From SZUA-365 sp034002405 (GTDB lineage: Bacteria; Bacteroidota; Ignavibacteria; SZUA-365): a stretch of DNA of 63,055 bases. The stretch covers positions 1 to 63,055 of the forward strand of contig JAVFAS010000011.1 in the NCBI GenBank assembly GCA_034002405.1. The letters are read 5' to 3'. Under the pieces are notes generated by a model that was not told the DNA's origin, searched no databases, and saw only the letters and a list, made by a program, of their open reading frames with translations. The position numbers and the translations under genes were made by a program. Every line of letters begins with the position of its first letter. Position 1 is the stretch's first letter. This document shows positions 9,107-16,750 of this stretch, piece after piece.

Positions 9107-9530
9107 CAGGCGCACACTCGCGATCGATTACGGGGAACGACGCATCGGGCTCGCGATTTCCGACGAGCTCGGAATCATCGCATCGGGAATCGGCACCATC
9201 GACAATGACACGACGCTGCTGACGCGCCTGGTTGCGTTGGTCCGCGAGCGGGACGTCGCACGGATTGTCGTCGGCCTGCCATTGACGCTGCGCGGCACCG
9301 AGGAGCAGCTCGCGGTGACGGTGCATGCCTTCGTCGAACAACTGCGCACGGCGACGGAAACACCGGTGCATCTGTTCGACGAACGCTTCACCTCCAGCCT
9401 CGCCACGCAGGCGATCCGGGATATGGGGGTTGGGAGAAAGAAACGACGGGACAAACGGAAGATCGACGAAGTCGCCGCCGTCATCCTGCTGCAGGGGTAC
9501 CTCGATACCTGTTCGCGCGCCGGGGAATAA
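9096..9530 (+). CDS. ruvX: RuvX/YqgF-type RNase H-fold nuclease
   Basis: A 144-residue protein (from the TTG at 9096) of the YqgF/RuvX family. Members take part in 5' maturation of pre-16S rRNA and are also annotated as putative Holliday-junction resolvases. The catalytic pattern is visible: TLAIDYGERRIGLAIS (first Asp), IVVGLPLTL, and FDERFTS (acidic residue) near position 110. A TTG at 9066 is a longer alternative, but family members begin a few residues before the L-x-I-D-Y-G strand, which favours 9096. This overlaps the HU-like gene by 11 bases and implies translational coupling. Confidence 0.9.
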   Translation: MSSNRRTLAIDYGERRIGLAISDELGIIASGIGTIDNDTTLLTRLVALVRERDVARIVVGLPLTLRGTEEQLAVTVHAFVEQLRTATETPVHLFDERFTSSLATQAIRDMGVGRKKRRDKRKIDEVAAVILLQGYLDTCSRAGE

Positions 9531-9553
9531 CGGCGCCCCCGCCGCACCGGACG

Positions 9554-10621
9554 TCAGTCGACCCAGTCGGCGATGAAGACGTTCGTATCGCCTTCCTTCG
9601 CATTGTTCCGGTTGGAACAGAACACCAGTGTTTTCCCGTCGCGTGTGAACATCGGGAAGCCGTCGAACCCATCGAAATGCGTGATGCGCTCGAATCCGCT
9701 GCCGTCGAGATTGATCATGTACAGATCGAAGTTCCGCGGGTTGCTGGCGTCCATATTCGAGCAAAACAACAATCGTTTTCCATCGGGGTGCATGAACGGC
9801 GCGAAGTTCGCCGCGCCGTTGTCGGTGATCTGGCGCATCTCGCTGCCGTCGGCATTCATCACGAAGATTTCCAGATTGCCGGGACGCACGAGGTGGTCGG
9901 AAACCAGTTCCTGATACGCCGCGAGTTCCTCCTGCGTCCTCGGTCGGCTCGCGCGGAAGATGATCTTCGATCCATCGGCGGAAAAGAATGCACCGCCGTC
10001 ATAACCCTTCACACTGGTGAGCCGTCGCACATTTCCGCCATCGACATCCATGGTGTAAATCTCCGGGTCGCCATCACGGGTGGACGTGAACACGATTCGC
10101 TTCCCGTCGGGCGACACGGTCGCTTCCGCATCATACCCATCCGACGCGAACAGCATCTCGAGCCCTGTCCCGTCCTTCCGGATTTTATAGATATCAAATT
10201 CGGGATACAGCTTCCAGACATAGCCTTTGCTGCGATCGGGAGCGGGCAGACACCCCGGGTCGTGCGCCTCGGTTGAGGAGAAAATGAGATGTTCCCCGTC
10301 GGCAAGCCAGTAGGAGCACGTGGTGCGTCCCTTGCCGGAACTGAGCCGTGTCAGGTCGTTGCCGTCGACGGTCATCGTGAAAATCTGGTCGCACTCCATG
10401 CCCTCGCCCTTGCGTTGCAGCACCAGGTGGCGTTCGTCAAACGAGAGGTACGCCTCGGCGTTCTCCCCCTCGAAGGTCAGTTGCCGGATGTTTTGCAGAC
10501 GGGTTTCACCGGGAAGCGACAGCGTGTCGGTCACGATCGCGGCCTGCTCGGTGTCGTGCTGCTTACCGCAGGCGGAAAACACAAGCGCGGCAAGCACGAT
10601 GTATGGAATCATGCGATGCAT
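9554..10621 (-). CDS. PD40 beta-propeller lipoprotein (TolB-like)
   Basis: A 355-residue lipoprotein. The signal sequence ends in a lipobox (VFSAC, Cys at about 18). The mature part consists of repeats of the PD40/TolB propeller type: SPDGKRIVFTSTRDGDPEIYTMD, HPDGKRLLFCSNMD and TRDGKTLVFCSNRNN, about six blades. Such propellers serve as periplasmic or outer-membrane binding scaffolds. No enzyme domain is present. It is the third gene of a minus-strand group behind the sigma factor and the small anti-sigma-like gene, so it may belong to their regulon. Confidence 0.85.
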   Translation of the reverse strand: MHRMIPYIVLAALVFSACGKQHDTEQAAIVTDTLSLPGETRLQNIRQLTFEGENAEAYLSFDERHLVLQRKGEGMECDQIFTMTVDGNDLTRLSSGKGRTTCSYWLADGEHLIFSSTEAHDPGCLPAPDRSKGYVWKLYPEFDIYKIRKDGTGLEMLFASDGYDAEATVSPDGKRIVFTSTRDGDPEIYTMDVDGGNVRRLTSVKGYDGGAFFSADGSKIIFRASRPRTQEELAAYQELVSDHLVRPGNLEIFVMNADGSEMRQITDNGAANFAPFMHPDGKRLLFCSNMDASNPRNFDLYMINLDGSGFERITHFDGFDGFPMFTRDGKTLVFCSNRNNAKEGDTNVFIADWVD

Positions 10622-10651
10622 AGGAATCCTTGCAGTGGAAATGGACGGAAA

Positions 10652-10933
10652 TTACCGTGCGGCCTGGCGGGATTTGTACACGTGATACAGAATCGAGCGG
10701 ATCGATTCCGACGTGGATTCCGGACAGGGGACCGGACGCGCGTGCTTGAGCAGACAGAGTTTCGTCGCGATGTTGAGCTGGTACTCGCCGAGCAACTCGG
10801 GGCGTTCGTGCACGACATGCTGCAGGATCTCGATCTGCTCGGCACTCAGTCCCGCGGCATCCTTGTCGGCGAGCGCGCTGATGAACTCCTTCAGCTGCTC
10901 GTCGGTCATCCGGGAATAATCTTCGATATTCAT
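10652..10933 (-). CDS. Small protein, possible degenerate anti-sigma factor
   Basis: A 93-residue soluble protein directly downstream of the ECF sigma gene. The order and layout resemble small zinc-containing anti-sigma factors of Bacteroidota: an acidic N-terminus with a 'TDEQLKEFISALADKDAAG' helix, a 'EQIEILQHVVHERPELLGEY' segment where zinc ligands would sit, and a C-terminal 'PCPESTSESIRSIL' helix. The H-x3-C-x2-C ligands are missing and there is no membrane segment. The assignment rests mainly on position and is an inference. It is cotranscribed at most loosely, 123 bases after the sigma gene. Confidence 0.45.
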   Translation of the reverse strand: MNIEDYSRMTDEQLKEFISALADKDAAGLSAEQIEILQHVVHERPELLGEYQLNIATKLCLLKHARPVPCPESTSESIRSILYHVYKSRQAAR

Positions 10934-11056
10934 GTATTCAGGCGGTATGGATCTAAAAGTGATCGATATCCATCACATTCATCGAGCGATCACGCATGCA
11001 CGATGCATCGAGGCCTCCGGTATCCGCGAACGCCCCGATCGCGATGGAGCGCGCCT

Positions 11057-11707
11057 TCAACCCGCCGGGACGGTGTCTTCTTCGTCCGCGTACCCGCGCT
11101 GTTTCGCATAGTCGAACAGCTTGCCCCGCAGCATTTTTCTTCCGCGATGGAGCCGGGATCGTACCGTTCCGATAGGACATTCCACGAACTCCGCGATTTC
11201 CTCGTAGGTGAATCCTTCAATGTCGCAGAGAATGACAACGGTTCGGAATTCCTCGGGGAGCGACTCGAGCGCGGTGGAAACGTCGTCATCGAGAATGTTC
11301 GAAAAAATCTTTTCTTCGAGGTCGTTCGGATCCGTCGATTCGGCGCGGATGGAGTGGTAGAATTCCTCGACATCGTTGTAATCGACTTTATCCGGTTCCT
11401 TGGATGAACGCCGATAAATGTTGATGAACGAATTTTTCATAATCCTGAACAGCCAGGCCTTGCAGTTCGTTCCCTGCTCGAACTTGTCGAAAAAGCGGTA
11501 GGCCTTCAGGTAGGTTTCCTGCAGCAGATCGTCGGCCTCGTCGGGATCACTGGTCATTCGCAGCGCGAAGTTGTACAGCGCATCCATGTGCGGCAGGGCT
11601 TCCCGTTCGAAATCGAGATGCCGCTGACGCAGGGCTTCGGCGGATTCCTCCACAAGCTCCTCGGCCGGACTGATGTCCTCCTGAATTTCAGGATCGAGGA
11701 CAGACAT
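11057..11707 (-). CDS. ECF-type RNA polymerase sigma factor
   Basis: A sigma-70 family factor of the extracytoplasmic-function group, 216 residues from the chosen ATG. Region 2 is clear (ALRMTSDPDEADDLLQETYLKAYRFFDKFEQG, then CKAWLFRIMKNSFINIYRR). Region 4 is clear too (LPEEFRTVVILCDIEGFTYEEIAEFVECPIGTVRSRLHRGRKML). The ATG at 11707 has a GGAG ribosome site just upstream and is preferred over the frame opening at 11728. An acidic N-terminal extension of about 30 residues (EIQEDISPAEELVEES) precedes region 2. A divergent promoter pair lies between it and the zinc-ribbon gene. Genes downstream are a possible anti-sigma factor and a lipoprotein. Confidence 0.95.
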   Translation of the reverse strand: MSVLDPEIQEDISPAEELVEESAEALRQRHLDFEREALPHMDALYNFALRMTSDPDEADDLLQETYLKAYRFFDKFEQGTNCKAWLFRIMKNSFINIYRRSSKEPDKVDYNDVEEFYHSIRAESTDPNDLEEKIFSNILDDDVSTALESLPEEFRTVVILCDIEGFTYEEIAEFVECPIGTVRSRLHRGRKMLRGKLFDYAKQRGYADEEDTVPAG

Positions 11708-11742
11708 AAGACTCCAAATCAATAACACACGCTCTGGCCAAG

Positions 11743-11772
11743 GAATATACGGAGACTCGGCATCCGGAACAA
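11743..11772 (-). promoter_or_regulatory. Predicted promoter of the ECF sigma gene
   Basis: On the minus strand TTGTTC (11772-11767), 18 bases, TATATT (11748-11743), about 36 bases before the ATG at 11707. The -10 box is the same TATATT found before greA and two other genes. Confidence 0.4.
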
Positions 11773-11836
11773 TCCGGAGCCGGGTCGGAGGCGGAAGCGG
11801 TCGACGTGGAATGCTGATTTTCTGATCTTTTTTCCA

Positions 11837-11864
11837 TTGTTATTCCGCGCCAATCTGCTATATT
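11837..11864 (+). promoter_or_regulatory. Predicted promoter of the zinc-ribbon protein gene
   Basis: TTGTTA (11837-11842), 16 bases, TATATT (11859-11864). Transcription would begin near 11871. That makes the ATG at 11874 almost leaderless and favours the ATG at 11940 as translation start. Confidence 0.4.
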
Positions 11865-11939
11865 CCATTTCAGATGTCTTTAATCTGCTTTACCAGCGGA
11901 TGCGAAGCAATAGTAAAAGTAGTCCACGCCTCCATTTTC

Positions 11940-12671
11940 ATGACGCCCTCGCCCTGGCTCAATTCCCACACCTCACCCGCGATCTGCCCGAAATGCAATG
12001 CGCCCGCGCTGCACCGCAGCCATGCCCATTCGCGATTCGAGGAGCGGAGAAAGCGAATGACGGGCAAACGGCCGTACCGCTGCCATGTGTGTGGCGCGCG
12101 AGTATGGGTTGATGAAACCGCACTGCGTTTTCCTGCCAGCGCCGAGAAACCGATGGCGCCGGGAATCGCGGGCGCGGACGTCCCGGTTCCGGATTTCCAA
12201 CTCGAGGATGCGGGAACCGGGGCACGAACAGAGCGAGCGTCCGTGCACATGGCGAGCGAGGCGGAATCGCCGGTGCCAAGCAGTACGGCGGCGGATTCGG
12301 TGAACCCGGATCCGGTGAAACCGGAGCAGCCGGTCCCTCCCGTGGCCGCACCACCCATTGCACGGCGGGAACGGTTGGCGCCGGCGGAGGCGATACCGGC
12401 GGCTGCTGCGCCGCTGGCCCCCTCGGTGAATGAGGATACGGATGGCGTCCCCGATTTTGGCGAAGCGGTGGAGCAGCCGGTTTCGACAAAGGTGACGGCA
12501 GCGTTCCACCACAGCGCGCGCAATAAAAGCGTTGCCTGTCCGGCCTGTGGTGACTTCACCCTGTATCGCTCGCATGCGCGCGACTTCGGCGAGCGCCTTC
12601 GGAAAGCATTCACGCATTCCCGTCCCTACCGCTGCCACCGATGTGGCTGGCGGGGGTGGACGAAGAAATGA
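11940..12671 (+). CDS. Protein with two terminal zinc ribbons joined by a Pro/Ala/Glu-rich linker
   Basis: I do not recognise a named family. The 243-residue protein has two near-duplicate zinc-ribbon units at its ends. The first is CPKC, then HRSHAHSRFEERRKRM and KRPYRCHVC. The second is CPAC, then YRSHARDFGERLRKAF and RPYRCHRCGWRGW. Both share the C-x2-C ... RSHA.. F.ER .. PYRCH.C frame, so they arose by duplication. Between them lies a low-complexity linker of about 130 residues rich in Pro, Ala, Glu and Val, probably disordered. An ATG at 11874 would add 22 residues but has no sound leader. Zinc binding is an inference from the cysteine pattern. It could bind DNA, RNA or protein. It is followed by an Rrf2 regulator. 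Confidence 0.7.
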   Translation: MTPSPWLNSHTSPAICPKCNAPALHRSHAHSRFEERRKRMTGKRPYRCHVCGARVWVDETALRFPASAEKPMAPGIAGADVPVPDFQLEDAGTGARTERASVHMASEAESPVPSSTAADSVNPDPVKPEQPVPPVAAPPIARRERLAPAEAIPAAAAPLAPSVNEDTDGVPDFGEAVEQPVSTKVTAAFHHSARNKSVACPACGDFTLYRSHARDFGERLRKAFTHSRPYRCHRCGWRGWTKK

Positions 12672-12720
12672 TACATTCGACACGACAACCTCACCCCATT
12701 CACTTTTCACGGATGGATCC

Positions 12721-13176
12721 ATGCAGATCTCCAAATCAGCCGGTTACGCAGTCCATGGCCTCGGGTACCTGATCACACGCGGTTCGAACGAGCCGGTGCA
12801 GATTTCCGAAATCGCCGAGGACCAGGATGTTTCCAAAACCTACCTCGCGAAGATTTTCCAGCAGCTTTCGACCGCGCGTATCGTGGTCGGCCATCGCGGC
12901 GTGACGGGTGGCTATATTCTCGCGCGCGAGCCGAAGGATATCACCCTCGTCGATGTGATCGAAGCCGTCGATGGTCCCATCATCCGCCGCCACTGCTGTC
13001 TCGGCATGTTCGGCTGCACGATCAAGAACAAGTGCGCCGTGCTCGAGGCATTCAGCACCGCGACCGAGCGTTTTGTCGATGTGCTGCAGAATATCACGAT
13101 GCAGAATATCGTCGATGACATGGCGAAGGCTGGTGCACCGTTCCTCGCCCCGAAGCCGAAAGCCAAAAAGAAGTAA
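12721..13176 (+). CDS. Rrf2-family transcriptional regulator, IscR-like
   Basis: A 151-residue winged-helix regulator. The N-terminus (ISKSAGYAVHGLGYLI, then QISEIAEDQDVSKTYLAKIFQQL and GVTGGYILARE) is the Rrf2 DNA-binding domain. The cysteines in HCCLGMFGCTIKNKC resemble the three-cysteine loop that binds a [2Fe-2S] cluster in IscR, so redox or iron-sulfur sensing is likely. The C-terminus is a lysine-rich tail (KPKAKKK). The ATG at 12721 is preceded by CACGGATGG. A second Rrf2 regulator sits at the end of the suf cluster, so the genome has at least two. Target genes are unknown. Confidence 0.88.
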   Translation: MQISKSAGYAVHGLGYLITRGSNEPVQISEIAEDQDVSKTYLAKIFQQLSTARIVVGHRGVTGGYILAREPKDITLVDVIEAVDGPIIRRHCCLGMFGCTIKNKCAVLEAFSTATERFVDVLQNITMQNIVDDMAKAGAPFLAPKPKAKKK

Positions 13177-13236
13177 CACGCCGCCGGGACCCCTGGCGAC
13201 AGGAGACCGTCCCGCGAGGGACGGGGAGACAGCAGT

Positions 13237-14388
13237 TTGCGTTTCACGCTCGAACATACCGACCTGGGCTCGAAGGCCCGGGCCGGCACCTTGGAAACGG
13301 ACCACGGTACGATCCGCACGCCTATTTTCATGCCGGTAGGAACGCAGGGCACGGTTAAGGCGGTCGAGCAGCGCGAACTGCGCGAAATCGATGCCCGGAT
13401 CATTCTTGCGAACACGTATCATCTGGCGCTGCGTCCGGGTACCGCGTTGCTCGAGGAAGCGGGAGGCCTGCATCGCTTCATGAGCTGGGACCGGCCGATT
13501 CTCACCGACAGCGGCGGGTATCAGGTCTACTCGCTGTCGGAACTGCGGAAAATCGAGCACGATGGCGTCACGTTCCAATCGCATATCGACGGCTCGTATC
13601 ACCGCTTCACACCGGCGTCGGTGCTGGAAATCCAGCGCTCGATCGGATCGGATATCATGATGATTCTCGACGAGTGTCCTCCGGCGGACTGCGGCTACGA
13701 GTACGCACGGCGCAGCAACGCGCTGACACTCTCCTGGGCCGAGGCCGCGCGCCATTGGCTCGATCGCTTCACCCCGCGGTACGGACATGCGCAGGCGGCC
13801 TTCGGAATCGTGCAGGGCAACGTGTTCGAGGATCTGCGCGCGCAAAGCGCGCGGGGTTTGATGGATATTGGCTTCGATGGGTATGCCATTGGCGGACTCG
13901 CGGTCGGCGAGCCGGCGGATGTCATGTATCGCATCACCGATTTCACCACCGACATCCTGCCTTCCGACCGTCCCCGCTACCTGATGGGCGTCGGAACGCC
14001 GGTCAATATCGTCGAGGGAATCGCGCGCGGCGTGGACATGTTCGACTGCGTCATGCCCACGAGAAACGGACGGAATGCGATGGTTTTCACCGCGGACGGA
14101 CCGATCATGATAAAAAAAGAGCGCCATCTCCACGAATTCTTTCCCATCGACGGCGCGTGCGACTGCTACGGATGTCAGAATTTCACCCGGGCGTATATTT
14201 CCAATCTTTTCCGCACACGGGAAATTCTTGGACTGCAGCTCGCGTCGTTGCACAACCTGGCATTTTATCTGCGATTGACGCGCGATGCGCGAAATGCTAT
14301 CTTCCAAGACCGTTTCACCGAGTGGAAGGCCGCCTTCGTGCGGCGCTACGAGGCAGGCGGCGGATCCGAGAGACATTCACACGAATAA
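13237..14388 (+). CDS. tgt: Queuine/preQ1 tRNA-ribosyltransferase
   Basis: tRNA-guanine transglycosylase of 383 residues. In bacteria it exchanges guanine 34 for preQ1 in tRNAs with GUN anticodons, the entry step of queuosine formation. Family landmarks are complete: TPIFMPVGTQGTVKAV, ILTDSGGYQVYSL with the active-site Asp, GLAVGEP, the DCVMPTRNGRN loop with the second catalytic Asp, and the zinc site CDCYGCQNFTRAY with a later histidine. The TTG start has a GGGGAG ribosome site 8 bases upstream. tgt and yajC are neighbours in many bacteria, as here. Confidence 0.96.
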   Translation: MRFTLEHTDLGSKARAGTLETDHGTIRTPIFMPVGTQGTVKAVEQRELREIDARIILANTYHLALRPGTALLEEAGGLHRFMSWDRPILTDSGGYQVYSLSELRKIEHDGVTFQSHIDGSYHRFTPASVLEIQRSIGSDIMMILDECPPADCGYEYARRSNALTLSWAEAARHWLDRFTPRYGHAQAAFGIVQGNVFEDLRAQSARGLMDIGFDGYAIGGLAVGEPADVMYRITDFTTDILPSDRPRYLMGVGTPVNIVEGIARGVDMFDCVMPTRNGRNAMVFTADGPIMIKKERHLHEFFPIDGACDCYGCQNFTRAYISNLFRTREILGLQLASLHNLAFYLRLTRDARNAIFQDRFTEWKAAFVRRYEAGGGSERHSHE

Positions 14389-14403
14389 ATCAGGAGTTTC
14401 CCT

Positions 14404-14727
14404 GTGATCGATGTCATTATTGCGATGGCCCCGCAAGGCGGCCAGAGCGGCGGCGGCCAGATGTTCAGCACGCTGATCTTCTTCGCGCTCATTTTCGTGA
14501 TTTTCTATTTCATGATCCTGCGTCCCCAGCAGAAACGCGCGAAAGAGCGGCAGAAACTGCTCGAAAGTTTGAAGAAGGGCGACAAGGTCGTCACGTCGGG
14601 CGGGCTGTATGGAAAGATCGTCAATGTCGATGAGAAGACCATTCTGCTCGATGTGGGTGACAACGTCAAACTGAAGTTCGAGCGCAGTGCTGTCAATGTC
14701 GTCACGAGGGAGGCGTCCGCGGAATAA
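14404..14727 (+). CDS. yajC: Preprotein translocase subunit YajC
   Basis: A 107-residue accessory subunit of the SecDF-YajC complex. A Gly/Gln-rich N-terminus is followed by one membrane helix at about 21-38 (LIFFALIFVIFYFMIL). Then comes the family motif RPQQKRAKERQKLLESLKKGDKVVTSGGLYGKI. The GTG start has an AGGAG ribosome site. It lies 15 bases after tgt and 16 bases before ribBA. Confidence 0.95.
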   Translation: MIDVIIAMAPQGGQSGGGQMFSTLIFFALIFVIFYFMILRPQQKRAKERQKLLESLKKGDKVVTSGGLYGKIVNVDEKTILLDVGDNVKLKFERSAVNVVTREASAE

Positions 14728-14743
14728 CCCGGGACAGACAGCC

Positions 14744-15958
14744 ATGGCGCGACAATTCAATACCATCGACGAAGCCATCGATGCCATTCGCCGCGGCGAG
14801 GTCATCATCATCGTCGATGACGAGGACCGTGAGAACGAAGGCGATTTCGTCTGCGCGGCGGAAGCCACGACACCCGACATCGTCAATTTCATGGTCCGCC
14901 ACGGGCGGGGCATGGTGTGTGTTCCGCTGACGGAAGATCGGATGAATGCCCTGCAGCTGGGCATGATGGTGGATGGAAACACCGCCCTGCACGGCACGAA
15001 TTTCACCGTCACCGTCGATTATGTGCATGGCACCTCGACGGGAATCTCCGCCGCCGATCGCGCGGCAACCATTCGCGCGCTCGCCGATCCGTCGACCCGA
15101 CCCACCGATCTTGCGCGACCGGGTCACATCTTTCCGCTCAAGGCCGTGCCGGGAGGTGTGCTCCGGCGTGCCGGTCACACCGAGGCCGCGGTTGATCTTG
15201 CGCGCATGGCCGGACTGCAACCCGTGGGCGTGGTCTGCGAGATCCTGAAGGAAGACGGTACGATGGCCCGGACCACGGAGCTGTTCGCGATTGCGGAACA
15301 GTTCAGTCTGAAAATCATCGCCGTCAACCAGCTGATCGCGCATCGCGTCAAAATGGAGAAACTGGTCAAGAAGGAAATCGTCACGCATCTTCCGACGCGG
15401 TATGGTGAATTCGACATCCATCTCTACACCAATACCCTCGACAACAAGGAACACCTCGCCCTCGTGCGCGGCACCATCGACGACGGCGAGCCCGTCCTGG
15501 TTCGTGTGCATTCCGAATGTCTCACCGGCGATACGTTCGGGTCGCTGCGCTGCGACTGCAAGGACCAGCTCAACGCCGCAATGCTCATGGTTGAACGCGA
15601 GGGCCGCGGCGTGGTGCTGTACATGCGTCAGGAAGGTCGCGGGATTGGCCTGTCGAACAAGCTGCGTGCCTATAATCTGCAGGACGCCGGTTTCGACACC
15701 GTCGAGGCGAATATTGAACTCGGATTCCGCGAGGACTTGCGTGATTACGGCATCGGCGCACAGATTCTCGCCGACCTGGGTGTCAGGAAAATGCGTCTGC
15801 TGACGAACAATCCGAAGAAAATCGTCGGATTGAAAAGCTACGGCCTCGAGATCATGGAACGGGTTCCGATCGAGAGTTTTCCCAACGAAATCAACGAGTT
15901 CTATCTCAAGACCAAGCGCGACAAGATGGGCCACCTGATCCTGCATCAGCACAGTTGA
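14744..15958 (+). CDS. ribBA: Bifunctional 3,4-dihydroxy-2-butanone-4-phosphate synthase / GTP cyclohydrolase II
   Basis: A fused riboflavin-pathway enzyme of 404 residues. The N-terminal RibB half converts ribulose 5-phosphate to dihydroxybutanone phosphate (VDDEDRENEGDF, HGTNFTVTVDY, TGISAADRA, GGVLRRAGHTEAA). The C-terminal RibA half opens GTP (CLTGDTFGSLRCDCKDQL with the three zinc cysteines, MRQEGRGIGL, LLTNNPKK). All expected active-site motifs are present, so both activities are likely. The ATG at 14744 is chosen because the conserved RibB sequence begins 2-3 residues later. It closes the tgt-yajC-ribBA run. No other rib gene is in the window. Confidence 0.96.
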   Translation: MARQFNTIDEAIDAIRRGEVIIIVDDEDRENEGDFVCAAEATTPDIVNFMVRHGRGMVCVPLTEDRMNALQLGMMVDGNTALHGTNFTVTVDYVHGTSTGISAADRAATIRALADPSTRPTDLARPGHIFPLKAVPGGVLRRAGHTEAAVDLARMAGLQPVGVVCEILKEDGTMARTTELFAIAEQFSLKIIAVNQLIAHRVKMEKLVKKEIVTHLPTRYGEFDIHLYTNTLDNKEHLALVRGTIDDGEPVLVRVHSECLTGDTFGSLRCDCKDQLNAAMLMVEREGRGVVLYMRQEGRGIGLSNKLRAYNLQDAGFDTVEANIELGFREDLRDYGIGAQILADLGVRKMRLLTNNPKKIVGLKSYGLEIMERVPIESFPNEINEFYLKTKRDKMGHLILHQHS

Positions 15959-16010
15959 CCGCTCCCGCGCGCCGCGTGACCATTCCCGCGTTGTACACGG
16001 CGCATGAGAT

Positions 16011-16039
16011 TTGACTTTGAAGCCGTAACTCCGTATATT
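16011..16039 (+). promoter_or_regulatory. Predicted greA promoter
   Basis: TTGACT (16011-16016), exactly 17 bases, TATATT (16034-16039). Expected transcription start is near 16046, just before the hairpin at 16051. Confidence 0.65.
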
Positions 16040-16050
16040 GCTTTCTCACA

Positions 16051-16090
16051 ATAGCCAGAATTCCCGCGCGGAATGCTGGCTATGTTTTTT
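16051..16090 (+). terminator. Intrinsic-terminator-like hairpin in the greA leader
   Basis: ATAGCCAG (16051-16058) pairs with CTGGCTAT (16076-16083), and ATTCC (16060-16064) with GGAAT (16070-16074), separated by one mismatch and closed by a CGCGC loop. One base later a run of six T residues follows (16085-16090). The hairpin lies about 5 bases after the predicted greA start site and 40 bases before the start codon. Most transcripts could therefore end as a short RNA of about 45 nt. Confidence 0.7.
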
Positions 16091-16130
16091 ATTCTCTCGA
16101 ACCCCCGAGTATCAATTTCTGGAGTCTATC

Positions 16131-16607
16131 GTGGAATCGAAAGGCACTGTATACCTCACACGCGAGCGACTGATGGAGCTCGAAAAGGAATTGCAGGTCA
16201 TGAAGGGCAAGGGCCGCGCGGAAATGGCCGCGAAAATCGCCGAAGCACGCTCGCATGGTGACCTGAGCGAAAATGCCGAATACGATGCGGCAAAGGAGGA
16301 GCAGGGTCTGTTCGAACTTCGCATCAGCAAGCTCGAGGAGCTTCTCTCCCGTGCGCGCATCATCGAGAAGAGCGACTTGCCGACCGATGCGGTGTACATT
16401 CTCTCCGATGTGACGGTGGAGGATCTCAAGAAGGGGGGACAGTTCACGTACAAGCTCGTGTCGCCGGAAGAGGCGGATTTCGAGCAGAACAAGCTTTCAG
16501 TCACATCCCCCATCGGGAGAGCGCTGCTCAAGAAGAAAATCGGGGACGTGATCAAGGTGCAGGTCCCCGCGGGTACGCTGGAATACCGCATCGTCAACGT
16601 GGCGTAG
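16131..16607 (+). CDS. greA: Transcription elongation factor GreA
   Basis: A 158-residue factor that stimulates RNA cleavage by backtracked RNA polymerase. The N-terminal coiled coil carries the acidic tip (SHGDLSENAEYDAAKEEQ). The C-terminal FKBP-like domain includes SPIGRALLKKKIGDVIKVQVPAG. The GTG start at 16131 has a GGAG ribosome site (16121-16124) and gives exactly the usual GreA length. The open frame upstream to 16038 runs through the leader hairpin and is unlikely to be translated. It is transcribed alone from its own promoter and ends at the hairpin at 16667. Confidence 0.95.
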   Translation: MESKGTVYLTRERLMELEKELQVMKGKGRAEMAAKIAEARSHGDLSENAEYDAAKEEQGLFELRISKLEELLSRARIIEKSDLPTDAVYILSDVTVEDLKKGGQFTYKLVSPEEADFEQNKLSVTSPIGRALLKKKIGDVIKVQVPAGTLEYRIVNVA

Positions 16608-16666
16608 CCGACGGCACGACCGCGAGCCGCGGCATCGCGCGACGCTGGTTTACCCGCTCGCTCTTG

Positions 16667-16710
16667 AACGCACACGAGGCTGCCTCTTTCGAGACAGCCT
16701 CGTGTGCGTT
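16667..16710 (+). terminator. Strong hairpin terminator between greA and the S9 peptidase
   Basis: A perfect 16-bp stem, 16667-16682 with 16695-16710, with three further pairs inside the 12-base loop. It is followed by TTT on the plus strand. It lies between convergent genes and probably serves both. Confidence 0.75.
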
Positions 16711-16750
16711 TGGCGTTGGACGTAGTGATCGGGGCGGAACGGAAATCGGA

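Noticed and set aside
9531..9544. Short hairpin (CGGCG, CCCC, CGCCG) between ruvX and the PD40 lipoprotein gene as a terminator
   Set aside because: Only five base pairs and no T-run on either strand.
16038..16130. Upstream extension of the greA reading frame
   Set aside because: It runs through the promoter-proximal hairpin, lacks a ribosome site and would make GreA longer than the family; the GTG at 16131 with GGAG fits exactly.
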